From Patella vulgata (lineage: Eukaryota; Mollusca; Gastropoda; Patellidae): a stretch of 64,000 nucleotides of DNA. The stretch's first letter is position 1. Each line of letters begins with the position of its first letter. Under the pieces are notes generated by a model. It was not told the origin of the DNA. It did no database searches and worked only from the letters and a program-made list of their open reading frames with translations. Shown here in pieces: positions 44,240-57,054 of the stretch. Location: contig NC_065883.2 in the NCBI RefSeq assembly GCF_932274485.2, forward strand, positions 13,204,222 to 13,268,221. The letters are read 5' to 3'. The translations under genes and the position numbers were made by a program.

Positions 44240-46165
44240 TGAATTTTGTTGTAGCTCTCATTTTGGTCAGTTTATCACTAACTGCCTTTGAAAATATCTG
44301 GCTTACAAATCTCTTCCGTTAGTCAATTTGCATCAGAGAAAATTCAAATGGCTTGATTCAAAATGTTCTAGTTCTTTGATAATCGTTCAAATCAATTTAA
44401 TGCAGGAAGAGCCAGAATATTAATTTATATGGTCTTAGTAGCCTTAATATGCAATCTAATATACAGTATTTTATTGTAAGAAAAGTGTCATTTTTCAAAA
44501 GCTTGAAGTAAACGGGATGAAACATCATATTTGAATTTTTAGCCCTGTGATGATACTATGTGTAAATAATATATATATATATCATTGTAATAAATCATAT
44601 TTTATATTAAAATCATCATCTCATCACAACAGTTGTATATAGTCAAATGTATATTTTTGTATTATAAATATCGTATATTTAATAATTCATAGAGGGATTT
44701 TCATTTATACTAAGGTACTGTTTATCTAAACACATGTAACATAGATTTTTTTTCTGAAACATATAGATATTTGTTAGATTTAAAAATTTAAAAAAAAAAT
44801 GAACATTGGTGTTTTTTAAAAATGAACTTACCCATTGTTTATATGATATGATTGGAAAACTGACTTTATTCCCACAACATAGATTGGATTTGAATTTTTA
44901 TAAAAATAAGCTTAAAATTAGTGCTTTTTATAAATGACTTAGGTTATTGTCTAAGTTATGGTTGTATAGATTATTGGAAAACAAACGAACACAAAAGTTT
45001 AAGTCTTTAAAGTAGATTTACGATGCATTTGTTCAAAATTAAAGTCTATTTGAAAGTTTTCATGAATATCATTTCTTACCAAACAGGTGATCTGTTATAT
45101 GACTCATGTTTTGTTAGGTGATAGAGAAATGTATTCTTCCCGTTATTTTTAAAAGATATTTAAAAGTGCTTGAAATTAAAGTATAATATACAAGTTTTCG
45201 GAGTGCTTGACAATTACCTATGTACCTGACATAATCATTTGGAAAACCTGTGTTAATTTGCGAATTCTAAACCTATTTAGTAGATAGTAGTTCTTTTGTT
45301 TAACTGGTTGTGGTTTAAGTTGAAAGCATTCCATTTTGTGCGATAAATAGGTTGATAAGTTCATTTATATATGAAAAAGAAACAGAAATGTGTAGAAGTT
45401 TAACATATGTTTGAAAAACATAACATATATACTTAATAGAATTATATGAGAATGGTCATATAGCACCAACACCCATCCTTACAACTTCTAAAGGCTATTC
45501 CCATTCCCAAACTTAAACTGATGGAAGAGAACTGTAGCAGATCTATATCTGACATAACATTTCCCAGGAAATTGAAGAAGTGAAAGATATCACATTCCTT
45601 GCTATGTCACTCAGGAACTAGGCAATCTTCTACTTGTGGTAATGCTCTTCAGATAATGCCTAATAAGGCCTGTTTTCCATTTGCACATTTTGTGTCATTT
45701 CTCTGCGCAATTTTTTTTGAAAAAAATTTGGTCTGATGCAAGTCTAATGGGCCTGTTTCCATGTAACCAGCGAAATCGCGTACATGGCAAACATGTTTAA
45801 GGCTCAGCGCCCAACATGGCCGTAATGACGTCATCCTCAATTCCTGGGTCATATAGTATCTCGTACTTATGTTTTTGTACATGTACATTAGTTCACCAAA
45901 GATGTAAAATAAAGGAGGGTGCTACTTTCAGTTTATCTCATAAATTGTATATAAAACTTGGAAACAATAAAAAATGGCTATTTGTATTCTATATAAACAA
46001 AAGTTGTTCTACACTGTGCTTTCTTTGACATTATTTTAATGTTGATATGAATTCACCTTACAATGTCCTGAGCTTATTCGTGATTGTGAACTCTATTTAG
46101 ATAAATCATGGTTTTGAAATGCATGATCATTCAGGTACTCATCTTCTGTGGACATTGTATACAAA
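44240..46165. other. AT-rich intergenic sequence
   Basis: No exon or element recognised. Open frames at 45649-45888 and 45816-46028 lack domains. Confidence 0.4.
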
Positions 46166-46169
46166 AATA

Positions 46170-46572
46170 TTAAAGATGCATTATATCAGATCTAAATCTG
46201 TCTACTGCAGGTCTTCATTTTGGCTTCAATTGTTACATCAACTATTATTTAGACATTTATTAACATGACCCGCCTATAATCAACTCTCTGGACCATAGTA
46301 TGGCTGAGATTTAAATGGATTAGAACACCTGCAAGATTTAAAAATTTAACGATAAAATGGATAATTGAGACTTGGTCTCAGTTGTCAAGTACCGTTGCTA
46401 CGATAACAAACGATCTCCTCTCCATCTTCAAACTCAGACAGTCATAACCACTCCCAGAATAAAGTAATTTGAATGAAATTTTGAATTGTTTTCATTTTTC
46501 ATTGTCTATTTTTGAACTATTAGTGCAAGAACGGCTAGCTCTTTCTCTAAATCTTACATAATGCATCTTTAA
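46170..46572. mobile_element. TTAA-bounded MITE, copy 6
   Basis: TTAAAGATGCATTATATCAG and CTTACATAATGCATCTTTAA, 403 bp; AAGTAATTTGAATGAAATTT in the right half. Confidence 0.82.
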
Positions 46573-46574
46573 GG

Positions 46575-49180
46575 ATGATTGAAAATGAATAATGCAATTT
46601 TTAAAGATGGTATTGTAAAGCAATAAATTTATGTGTTGTGTGAGAAGTTACTGCTACAGGTGAAAGATCGCGTTCATTTATTGTTTTGTGGGTTTTTCGT
46701 TTACACAACCTGTGCCATGATTATTACTTTAGTTTTATCAACCAATGTTAATGTAGTGTAAATAGTTGTATCATAGAGAGGGAGATAACTCTTCTATTCT
46801 TTAGTAATATTTTATTTCTAACAGTGCCAATATACTGCTAATATTTTATACAATATTAAATCTGGTGTCCATCCATATATTTTGCTCATTATACAAGGAC
46901 CTCTTTTCCAGAACAAGATATCTCCATTATGTGGAGTAGATTCGGTGGAGGTGCCACTGTTCAGGCAAAATTCTCCCCACAACGCAGCCACTGTAAAATT
47001 ATATTAGTTTAAAATGATCTAAATAAAGTCTTAGCAAAACATTAAGCCTTATTTTCCAGACAATTGTTTTTGAAAACCTCAAAAGCCTATCTTAACAGGA
47101 CTATAGGTATATTTAAATTATAATTAAATTTATGTCTTCTCAAATTAACAAGTTTCGCAAATGTGATATTAAAAATGATATTGAAAAAGAGAAGTTTTAA
47201 ATTGTAGTTGTTGAGTTTTTGGAAAAGAGTTGTTCATATATATTCCATTATATTTCTGTCCATTTTAGTGCTGTTTTTAGATGTTGGGTATCTTTCCCTT
47301 TAAAATAATGTTGGTGTAAAAATAATGTCCTTCTTTTTTGGGGGGAACATTTCAAGTGCTTTGTGAAACTGGATCCATTTCTTTTCCTCTTTTTTTTAAA
47401 AAAAAAAAATACATATACATATAACCTTAATATTATTGGAAAGTAACCAATATTTAATTTTACCCCTTAGAACTAAGGATTTATTTGATTTGGCCTAAAC
47501 ATGGTCATTTGTCTGTATCCCTTGGCAGTCGCAAAAGATTGATTAGTTAGTTGAAGGTATAAACCTTTAATACCTGTATCCATTTAGAGGATAATTATAT
47601 TTAGAGGATTGTACAACATTTCACAGTTATAAATTCTACAGTCATGGTGTCATGTACATGGCAGAGTATGTTTAATTTTTTCAAAAACATCTAATATACT
47701 TTAACTGTAAATAAACAAGACACACAGTTCTATGAAATACAATTACTTTAGTCAAGCATGACAGTAACTATATTCTATAGAATAATGGATTTCAAGTTTA
47801 GATCAATGGTACTATATTTTTATTTAGAAAAAGTATTATTAAATACATATTTAGCCTAAAAGTATTAGTATCTCTGGTGTTTAAAAAGAATAATTATAAA
47901 AAATATATTATTTCCTTTTATTGCTGGCACACAGATATTATGTACTGTTTAATTGTTTAGATGCAAATTACAAAGATCTTAGTTTTGTTTTTAAGAACTC
48001 TGCCCATATATAAGTAAGAATATGTGTATATCATCTATGTATCCGATATATAATTGTATATTTAGGATAATAATACATGTATATCATCTATGTATCCAAT
48101 ATATAATGTATATTTATTGTATATCTACTAGTATATATTATTTGCAATAAACTTATTCACTCTAAATATATCTACAGAATTTGTAAGTTTATGGTGGACA
48201 GCCAGTGTATAGTTAAATTTTATTATCACGAACTCGAAAATCCAGGAACTCGAAATTCCAGGTTATGTCGTGGTCAGCTGTCTCTCCCTGTAATAATAAA
48301 GTCCCAAAAAGAACAAGTTGTCAAATATGAGATGAAGAAACCTGTTGATTTTCATCGATTTTTTGTTTTAAATGCCAGAGTTATTTCCCTTTGTTATGAT
48401 ATCTTAGATAACATTTGCACCAAATTAGAGATCCCCTGATAGCCAATCACATTGCATCATAGTTAAGAAACCTCATTTCTTGCTCCTCATTTTATTTTTT
48501 TACAGAGCGAAAAAAATAAAATAAAATAAAAATAAAAAATGGCATCAGTTTGACTAAGAAGAGTGTACTATGTTTGATGGAATCCTCTCTCTCAAACACA
48601 GATATGAATTTGCCACGGACCCTGAAATACGCCTACAACTAGCAAGGTCGCCATTGCATAACAAACTGAATTTTGATAAGAGTTGATGTGGCCCAAAGAG
48701 TATTAAATGTGGGTGTATAATAGGTAACAGAACTTAATTACCGAACGGTTGATTCATAAACTGCAATTAATACTATTTAAAGATAACAAATTTTTATTTC
48801 AGACAAACCATATCAAACAATGTACTAACATGCCTTTCATTAGAGAAAATAATTTGTGACCGCTAATTTTTATCAAACTCAATAAAATTAGATTATTAGA
48901 ATTAAATTGTAGCTAGTTAGTGTTTTTATTTAATATAACCAATTACAATAGTCTGATATTAACCTTTATTATATACAATTACATTGCAGTTTTGCCAGAG
49001 GTTTATTGTTAATAAACGACATGCTTCTGTTATATTCGATTATTTATTTTATCGTGCGGTTGTTAAAGATGTCAAAATTTCCCTTATATAATAAACTATG
49101 CAGCATTTATATAGTATTTATCTTATCGTGCGGTTATTAAAATTTACCTAATATAATAAACCATATGCAATTTATATAAT
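46575..49180. other. AT-rich intergenic sequence with old repeat relics
   Basis: At 48330-48400 AAACCTGTTGATTTTCATCG and TGCCAGAGTTATTTCCCTT resemble the satellite unit of the 40061 element (CCTATTGATTTTCAGCGATT, TGCCAGAGTTATGGCCC). ATATATCATCTATGTATCC recurs at 48030 and 48080. A decayed GAAAC-element end lies near 47725. Confidence 0.45.
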
Positions 49181-49185
49181 AAACA

Positions 49186-49883
49186 ACCAAACAATTTTGT
49201 TCAACCAAACAAACGACCCAAACGACTGTCCACAACACAAAACAACTGCCCGCAAACAGACAACCCAGCTGTCTACAACCTAACAAATTTCCCACAATAA
49301 ACAACTGCCTGCAAATAAACAAAACAACTGTCCACAACTAAACAACCGCCAGCAAACAACACAACTGGCGGGAAAAAAACCAACACACATGTCCACAACC
49401 AAACAACCACCAGCAAATAAACAACACAACTGCCTGAAAAAAAAAAACCCAACACGACTGTCCACAAACAATTATTTCCACTGACAACACAACTGTCCAC
49501 CAGCAGCACGTGTATTCACAAACAAACATCACAATTAAGGGACTATCAACACAACTTTCACAAACGAACATACAACACAACCGGCCACGGAAAAACAACA
49601 CACCCGCTCATAAACAACCGAATTATTCACAGACAATCAACCCCATTATCTATGGACAAACAATTAGTTTTCCACAGACTAAAAACACGATTGTTAACAG
49701 ACTAACAACACAACTATTCACAGACTAACAACACGATTGTCAACAGACTAACAACACAACTATTCACAGACTAACAACACAATTGTTCACAGAGTAACAA
49801 CACAACTATTCACAGACTAACAACACAATTATCCACAAACAACACAATTGTTCACAGACTAACAACACAATTGTCCATAGAGT
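49186..49883. repeat. 700-bp C/A-rich array, ACAACACAACTGTCCAC units
   Basis: Variable units of about 20-33 bp on ACAACACAACTGTCCACAAC and ACTATTCACAGACTAACAAC. The plus strand is almost without G, a strong strand bias. It produces long shadow frames on the minus strand. Confidence 0.9.
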
Positions 49884-50098
49884 ATAGAGTATGCTTACGC
49901 TTTCTAGATCACTTGATAAAACTTTTCACAGTTCACATAGGTAACGTATACCCTGTTCACTATTGTTGTGGACATATCCTGATAAACTTGCACGCTTAAC
50001 CTAATTATTCAATTTGTCTATCTCTGTTGATCATATTACCCTAGTCTGTTCCGAGTTTATCATTCTACAATTACAAATGTTATCGATTAAAACCATCC

Positions 50099-50275
50099 TA
50101 ACCCAAATGAAATTGTTTTTAACGTGTTACTTTTCTGCACCCAATCGGCTAATGTAGATCACATGCAGTGTGATATGCGATGTATGGGGAACTTTTGTTC
50201 GACAGTTCCACTTTCGCTTATATTCTCTATGGGATTCCAACTGATAAGGATTCTTTTACGTACATCACAGTGACC
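50099..50275 (-). mobile_element. SINE-B, old, partial
   Basis: TGAAATTGTTTTTAACGTGT, TTTTCTGCACCCAATCGGCT, GGGATTCCAACTGATAAGGA, TTCTTTTACGTACA. Confidence 0.75.
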
Positions 50276-50412
50276 TACACGTGGTTGCCTCGGAGTCGTA
50301 TGCCTCACTTATACTATACCTGAATCGTAGAAAAACAAAATAGTGTACTTTTAATGAGTCAATTCTGTACGCTTTCTGGTCAATGCTTAGATGTACTTAT
50401 TGTGTTCCTTAT

Positions 50413-50632
50413 CCAGCACATGCTGGGCTAATGAAGACGGGCATACGACATACACTGATACAGTGTGCGATGAGGGAAATTTTATTCGGACAGCAGCACT
50501 ATATATACGGCCTACTCTAATATCAAATTCAACTGCCAATGGGATCTGTTACGTACACGACAATGTGTCCACGGGGCCTCAATCCGAACTATTCGAACGA
50601 AGGTGCACCTTTTCGTTGCCAGGCCTCCAATG
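50413..50632 (-). mobile_element. SINE-B, middle part
   Basis: CTGGGCTAATGAAGACGGGC, GTGTGCGATGAGGGAAATTT, AATTCAACTGCCAATGGGAT, then a decayed CCGAACTATTCGAACG. Confidence 0.85.
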
Positions 50633-50714
50633 AGTCGGAAGGACGATCAGTCGTCTCAGAAGACATCGCAAATTATTTCAAGCTTTAAAATCTTGCTTAC
50701 TTAAGCGCCACATT

Positions 50715-51072
50715 AAAGGAATGAAATTAAATGGGGTTACACGCCCCAGGTTTCTGCACCAACCGGGATAATGAAGATGGGCCATCGCCATGTGGTGTAC
50801 ATGGATGAACATTATGCGCAGTTGTGCTTTTATGTGCACGCCATGGGGTAAACCGGACTACCTTTTTCTCATCCCATCCGAACGACTAGACGCTAACCCT
50901 TACCAAAGAAATTGCCAATGCCGTCTCCTGCATCACTAATACGGGGAAACCTGCACGCCAGAAAATCCCAAAGATCTTTCTCGGCTAACACCGGGATCGA
51001 ACCAGTAAACCCACCTGGTTCGTGAGCCAGCGCCTCCTTCGCTGAGCCACCATGACTGAGCCACCACGGTAC
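50715..51072 (-). mobile_element. SINE-B, internally deleted, head duplicated
   Basis: ATGGGGTTACACGCCCCAGG, CCGAACGACTAGACGC, TTTCTCGGCTAACACCGGGA-TCGAAC, GCTGAGCCACCATGACTGAG-CCACCACGG. Confidence 0.85.
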
Positions 51073-51235
51073 AGACTTTTGGGCGGAATTTTAGAAACTT
51101 TTTTTCTGCTGAGGGCTTTCTAGCAAAATCATATAAACAATGTATGTACCCAGTGCGCTTGACATTTAGTATGTTTTGAAGATATTAATAAAAAATATAT
51201 ATATATATACATACATGCAGATGATGAATGCAAAT

Positions 51236-51475
51236 TTTAGAATGTGCAGAGAAACTCAATCGGTCTCCCGTGTTAATATTCTATTACGCCATTTATGTAA
51301 ATGCACATATTGACTGTTGATTTGTCTGGAGCGAGTTGTTTTATAAAACTAGGTTATAGGAAAAGCGTATAAAATTATCCGTGGACCGTGCTATTTGTAC
51401 AGTTGATGACTGTCAGTAAATCCCCATATTCCTAAAGCAATGGCCCGAGAAATCCCTCCCTGGAATTAGGTCTAA
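51236..51475. repeat. Dispersed repeat, partner inverted at 54501-55712
   Basis: AATGTGCAGAGAAACTCAAT through GGTTATAGGAAAA matches 54638-54501 reversed. AGCAATGGCCCGAGAAATCC at 51436 matches 55712-55650 reversed. Confidence 0.85.
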
Positions 51476-51881
51476 TCAATCGAAACACCCCGAGAAGTAT
51501 GGTAAATCCCTGTAGATCCAGGCAGTGATTAGTGAGCAATGATTTCCAGTTACAATTTACTTTATTAAATAGAATTGATGAAGTGATGATGGTGACCACT
51601 TAATAAAAGAGTGTTATATAAAATAATTTATATTGATTGACGACAGATTGATTTGATGAAAACTACAAATGAGTTACCGTGTGGACGAGTTTGTAATAAT
51701 AGGATAAACGACATAATTTTAAAAGTAGGTTGCTAAACGTAAACAACAACCCTGGTTCCGTTTGTGTGGGTTGCCACCTTGGATAGCAGGGGGAATTGGA
51801 TGCGACACGGATAGTATGCTTAGTCATTCGGTTGGTATGTAAAACCGAGATCTAGCCATTTATAAAAAAAAAGTGTAAAAA

Positions 51882-52256
51882 ATGAAATGAAATGGGGTTT
51901 AACGTCATACGTACTGTTCTGCTGCGAACTGGGCTAATGATGACGGGCATACGCCATACAGTGTGCTATGAGGGAGATTTTGCCCGGGCAGCGGCACTAC
52001 GGCCTACTCTTCTATCAAATTCCAGCTGTCAAGGGAGCTTTTACATGCATTCCAATGTATACACGGGACCTCGTTTTTTTCGTCCCATCCGAACGACTAG
52101 ACAGCGGTCCTTGCCAGGCCCTCCGTCCTGCATCACTGACAAGGGGGAACCACGCCGGAAAATCTGGATGAACTTTCTCTGGCAATGCAGGGATCGAACA
52201 CCCGACCTCCAGGCTAGCGAGCCAGCGTCTTACCCACTTAGCCATCGTGATCCCCA
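51882..52256 (-). mobile_element. SINE-B, full length
   Basis: From TGAAATGAAATGGGGTTTAA to CCACTTAGCCATCGTGATCC, all blocks in order. The flanks AAAAAAGTGTAAA and AAAAAAGTATAAAG suggest an imperfect duplication of about 13 bp. Confidence 0.93.
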
Positions 52257-52375
52257 AAAAAGTATAAAGGACACAAGTTTAAAAGTAGGTTACTATAACA
52301 AGAACGGTGTACGGTTTGTTTGGGCTAATGCAGTCTGGTCCTTCTGCACTTTGTATTGGATTGGGGTGTGGGGGG

Positions 52376-52610
52376 GGGGGTGGATGGGCGAATGGTTAGC
52401 ACGTGCGTGCTGTATCGTAAGGCCTGTCATTGAGTCAGCTGGCGTGGTTTCGAATCCCCGGTTGTACGTGACAAGGAGTATAGGATCGCCTGCTAAAGAC
52501 CCCTAAGCGCAAGCGAATTATTGAAATAAAAAATTAAACCATGTTAGCCCCGAAATGACCTAGTTTGTGTCGAGTGGACGTTAAACCCCATTTCTCTCTC
52601 TCTCTCTCTC
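52376..52610 (+). mobile_element. SINE-A with central deletion
   Basis: GGATGGGCGAATGGTTAGCA, GGTTTCGAATCCCCGG, then GGATCGCCTGCTAAAGACCC: the GGGTTTTCTCC centre is missing, joined at CCTG/CTG. It ends in a (TC)n tail. Confidence 0.92.
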
Positions 52611-52619
52611 TATTGGATT

Positions 52620-52825
52620 GGAGTGGTTCCGATCCCAAGCTTGTACGTGACAAGGAGTAGGGTCGCCTGTCCAACCTCGTGGGTTTTCTCCAGATCCTCC
52701 GGTTTCCTTAGACTGATAAAGACCCATGAGCGCAAGCGAATTATTGAGAAAAAATACCTTTACCATTATAGTTTAGTCCAGAAATGACCTAGTTTGTGTC
52801 TTGTGGACATTAAACCTATACCTTT
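52620..52825 (+). mobile_element. SINE-A, 5' truncated, directly after another SINE-A
   Basis: GGTTCCGATCCCAAGCTTGT onward with all later blocks; the 3' end has drifted to GACATTAAACCTATACC. It begins 3' of the neighbour's (TC)n tail. Confidence 0.88.
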
Positions 52826-52829
52826 CTTT

Positions 52830-53400
52830 CTGCTCACACCACATCTGTTTTCGGAACTGGCCGAACTGTGACATGACTCAAATCCGTCGTTTCAAATTAC
52901 GTTAATTCGGAACTGACATTTTGAGGAGTTTGTTATTTTAGGTGTTAAACAGTAGATTCACAAGTTCATTATTCCAAAATATATCAAAAATAATATAAAC
53001 AAAACACACAAAAAACTCAGTTTTTATTTCCGCACTCAAAACACTTCATTGCTAATAAGTCGATGAACTATTCGTCGATTAAACATAAACAATATCCTAT
53101 GTTAACGTCATCAAGATTTAGAGATAAAATATGAAGTTTTTATATCAACAGTGGTATTTTCATCGAGAGATTTATTCCGGCAATTAATCTTCTTATATCG
53201 CACATAATTTCATGGTTTCTGCCTTTTAATCATTGCTTGATCTCAATCGTCCATTTCACTGCCTCCCAGCTCTTCATGCTGGCCAAAGATAAGATTTTAG
53301 GAGGTGATTGCGACAGGAAATGGGGTGGATATAATGCCAGGATTTTATTCTATTTTCTTGGCAATCGTTTCGTTTATACTTGACCTAATATATTTATAGG
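52830..53400. other. AT-rich intergenic sequence
   Basis: Nothing recognised. A SINE-B head remnant follows at 53408-53503 (minus). Confidence 0.4.
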
Positions 53401-53566
53401 GGCTTTTTAACCCGATGTTAGCCGAGAAAATTCCACGGTCAACGCCGGGAGCTTTCTCTGTCAACACTTGGGGCGAACCCGAGACCTCCTTGTTGGCAAG
53501 CCAGATCAGATTTTATTTGAAGGTGTCTAATTTTTTCGTTATTATTTTATAGACCTAGTATTACAT

Positions 53567-53958
53567 GAGAGAGAGAGAGAAATGGGGTTTAACGTCCACT
53601 CGACACAAACTAGGTCATTTCGGGACTAACATATTGTTTAATTTTATTTACACAATTCGCTTGCGCGTAGGGGTCTTTAGCAGTGGGAGGAAACCGGAGG
53701 ACCCGGAGTAAACCCACGAGGTTGGACAGGCGATCCTACTCTTTGCCACGTACAACCGGGGATTCGAAACAATTCGCTTGCGCGTAGGGGTCTTTAGCAG
53801 TGGGAGGAAACCGGAGGACCCGGAGTAAACCCACGAGGTTGGACAGGCGACCCTACTCTTTGCCACGTACAACCGGGGATTCGAAACCACGCCAGTCGAC
53901 TCAATGACAGACTTAATGATACAGCGCGCGCACGCTAACCATTCAGCCATCCAACCCC
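53567..53958 (-). mobile_element. SINE-A with a central direct duplication
   Basis: Full copy in which about 113 bp, AATTCGCTTGCGCGTAGGGG to GGGGATTCGAAAC, occurs twice in tandem (from 53655 and 53768). The copies are nearly identical. Confidence 0.93.
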
Positions 53959-54093
53959 CCAGTATTACATGAACCATGTGTTTTTACTTGATATACAATA
54001 TAAGATTGTTCATAGTAAATAATTTCAAGGTGTATACACTTATAATACATGTATATATATATAAATCTTCTGGTTAATATCTTCAAGTGGCAG

Positions 54094-54390
54094 ATGGAGC
54101 CACGGTGACTCAGTGAGTAAACCGTTGACTTGCTAATATGGAGGTCCCGTGTTGGATCACTGTGTTGACCGAGACAGTTTATCTGGATTTTCCGGCGTGA
54201 TTCCCTGTTGTCAGTGGTGTAGGCCAGAGGGTCTGGCAAGGGACAACGTATATTCCTTCGGATGGGACGAAAACGCATGGTCCCTGTGCACGTAAAACAT
54301 CCCTTGACGAATTTCACTCATAGCACCCTGTATGGCATATGTCGGTCTTCATTAGCCCTGCCGGTGCAGAACAGTAGGATGTTAACACTC
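54094..54390 (+). mobile_element. SINE-B, diverged subfamily
   Basis: GCCACGGTGACTCAGTGAGT head, GATTTTCCGGCGTGATTCCC, TTCGGATGGGACGAAAACGC, GATGTTAACACTC at the decayed 3' end. Confidence 0.85.
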
Positions 54391-54500
54391 AGTGCATGTC
54401 TTCGTGACCGATTTGTTTATAGGGTGTGTGCAGGCCCCTAGCCTGAAGTTTTTTTTTTTTTTGGGGGGGGGGGGGCAGTCTACAGTAGGTATGTTAGAGC

Positions 54501-55712
54501 TATACGATTTTCCTATAACCTACTTTTATAAAGCAACTCACTCCAGACAAATCAACAGTCAAATTTGCGCATTTACATAAATGGCGTAATAGAATATTAA
54601 CACGGGAGACCGATTGAGTTTCTCTGCACATTCTAAACATTTTTCAGGGGGGCATTGCACCCCCCCCCCCGTCCCCCACCCTTGCCCCCCGCTGGCTACG
54701 GGCCCGGGTGTGCGTATACATATTGGCGGGCACGTAAAAGAACCCTTGACAGTTGGAATTCGATATAAGAGGCCAGATTATAGCGCCGCGATCCGGGCAA
54801 AATTTCCCTTATAACCCACTAAATGGCTTATTTCAGTCTTCATTAGCCCAGTCGGACGTAACCTGATTTTATTTCATTTCATTTCGAGTGGCAATATATG
54901 CTTATACCAGTCGGAATAACTTGCTGACATTAATCAACCTTTAATGATATACTAGTTGCTAAATATGCACACTATTTTGAATTTATTTATGAAATTCTGA
55001 CAGTTTAAGTGGCGTTATATAAAACACTTTCGAGTGTCAGTCTATGTTTACGACTCAATAATTTCGTTAAATATAAACATACGGTATTATGGTGGTAGCT
55101 ATAAGTGGGTTTTCAAACTCTTATCAAAGAAAATGTAGGAAGTTTTCAGATACATTGTAAATGGCCATATAAACATTCATACTCCTCGCAGGGTTTCATT
55201 TGATTAGAGCTAATCCCATTTAACACTGCTGTAATGGAAGCAAATTCCTGTTCCAAATTATGACTTGTCAATAGCCCCGATTAACAACCAATGGCTAACT
55301 GCGTAACAATGTCATTACGCTTTAAACAGAGCTCCAAATTGGACCAGATATGTTTACACAACGTTACGTCATGACTCACGATATTATTATGCCCAATTAA
55401 CCAGTGCATAGCAGAATATTGCAGAAAAAACTAATTGCGTGAAAAACGAGGCTATCAACACAGATACAATGTAAACAATACTGTTTGAAGACGAACAATA
55501 CTTCCACCGTTTTTAATACCTTAAATCACTGTTCAAAGTTTTAGGGAAGACCCCAGATTAAACGAAGGGCTGTCATGTTGCTGTACTTGGAATAGATTTG
55601 ATGGAACGGGAAGAATAGACACACTCCCTCAAAAGCTCAAGTATCAGAAGTCAATCCAGCAATGGCCAGAGAGGGATTTCCCGGTCCATTGCTTAGGGAA
55701 TATGTAATACAT
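54501..55712. repeat. Inverted partner of 51236-51475, with insertions
   Basis: Matches lie at 54501-54638 and 55650-55712. The interval includes C runs, a SINE-B fragment and about 760 bp of unrecognised AT-rich sequence. Confidence 0.7.
54708..54886 (+). mobile_element. SINE-B, 5' truncated
   Basis: GGGTGTGCGTATACATATTG, GAACCCTTGACAGTTGGAAT-TCG, GTCTTCATTAGCCCAGTCGG, then ATTTC units. Confidence 0.88.
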
Positions 55713-55714
55713 TA

Positions 55715-56370
55715 TGCTTTTACACTATGGGCTGGTATCAGTATTTCTTGTTCCTTTAGACTTTTCCTGTAATATAATCCCACCATGTCACCGAGAATTG
55801 GTGTGAAGCAAATCTATGATCCGATCGACAGATTTGTGTACGGTGGCCTTTAGTTTCAAATTATATTGAGATCAGACCTTATATAATCTATTTTATGATA
55901 TGACAAGATGTTTGAACCTTTAAAATCCACACACAGTAGGTAAATTTCAAGCTGCTCGGCAACTACATTATTAGGTAAAATTAGATATCTAAACAAGGGT
56001 AAGAATTATCATACTTGCTCTTTTTTTTAGACAACTGAGCCCCAAGTTAATTGTTTATAGTATTTTAAACTATATAATGCATGTGCTGAGAAAAAAGTAG
56101 GTTGGAGTCAATTTGTAACATTTCATTGGGGGCACAAAAACTAAAACCTTAGTTTTAGCCCCTGCCACCCAAACAACCGCCCATCCACCCAAACTATGCA
56201 TGAATATGGTGATGTGAAATTAATAGCAACGAATGTAAACTTCAAATGGCCAAAGCTTAGACTAAATCGATTTGCATACCAGCAGTTTTGATCTCTATTC
56301 AACACAGCTCACAGTAGCAGGTAGCAGATGGTAAAGATGAACGGTTCCCTGTGATTTATTAATTGTATTA
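55715..56370. other. AT-rich intergenic sequence
   Basis: No feature recognised. Confidence 0.4.
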
Positions 56371-56380
56371 TGGCATATTG

Positions 56381-56733
56381 CAATCTGATTAAAATACAGA
56401 TCTATATTTCGTTTCGTTTTTTTTTATACTTTCGATGGCCTACATGAAGATCTGACAAGTTGTACTCGAAGGTCGTGTCAGGGGTCGTACGGGCGGCTTT
56501 TGACCCTATAACGTCAAACATTGATTAATCAATCAACATTGACGTTTCGAGTGGTTTACCCACAGTTCAAGAAGTCGCCATAACAGACCATTTCATTGGC
56601 TTATCCCTCACTTTCAACCAAAACGGCGGTAATATAACAACTCTTCCAGATTCTAGTGTAGTAAAGACAAGTAAAAAGAAATTTTGAACTATACAAAACA
56701 AAACGATATAGGATCTGTGTTTTAATCAGATTG
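56381..56733 (+). mobile_element. Mutator-like MITE, 353 bp
   Basis: CAATCTGATTAAAATACAGA to GTGTTTTAATCAGATTG, flanked by GGCATATTG at 56372-56380 and 56734-56742. Confidence 0.95.
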
Positions 56734-57054
56734 GGCATATTGTCCCTTGAAATCACCCCGTGACCTGTGACTATTGTGTAATTAACAGCCCGGATTGAAC
56801 AATAACAGAACGATAAGATAAATAAACGACAGTATTGAACTTATATTAAAATCAACTGAATCAATGTTTACATTTGGTAATTCTGTGTTTTTATCAATTT
56901 AATCTCTCTGATAGTGGTTATATAGGCCTATATTCGTATACGATAAGTGGTTATAGTAGGACGGTATTCGTATTATAGAAGATACAATTGGTTGAATGTA
57001 AACACCTGTAGTTGTTTGTACAGGTAAGAAAGAAATCATGTACGACGTTCAGCC

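Noticed and set aside
48191-48439. 82-codon plus-strand frame
   Set aside because: Part of it resembles the satellite unit of the ATACGCCCACA elements; no domain seen.
49137-49601. Overlapping minus-strand frames rich in C, V, F and G
   Set aside because: Produced by the strand-biased ACAACACAACTGTCCAC array in several frames at once.
51892-52506. 204-codon open frame on the plus strand, the second longest here
   Set aside because: It reads backwards through a full SINE-B and on into a SINE-A; no domain, and both parts are repeated elsewhere.
53648-54317. 109- and 124-codon minus-strand frames
   Set aside because: They lie wholly in the duplicated SINE-A and the adjoining SINE-B.
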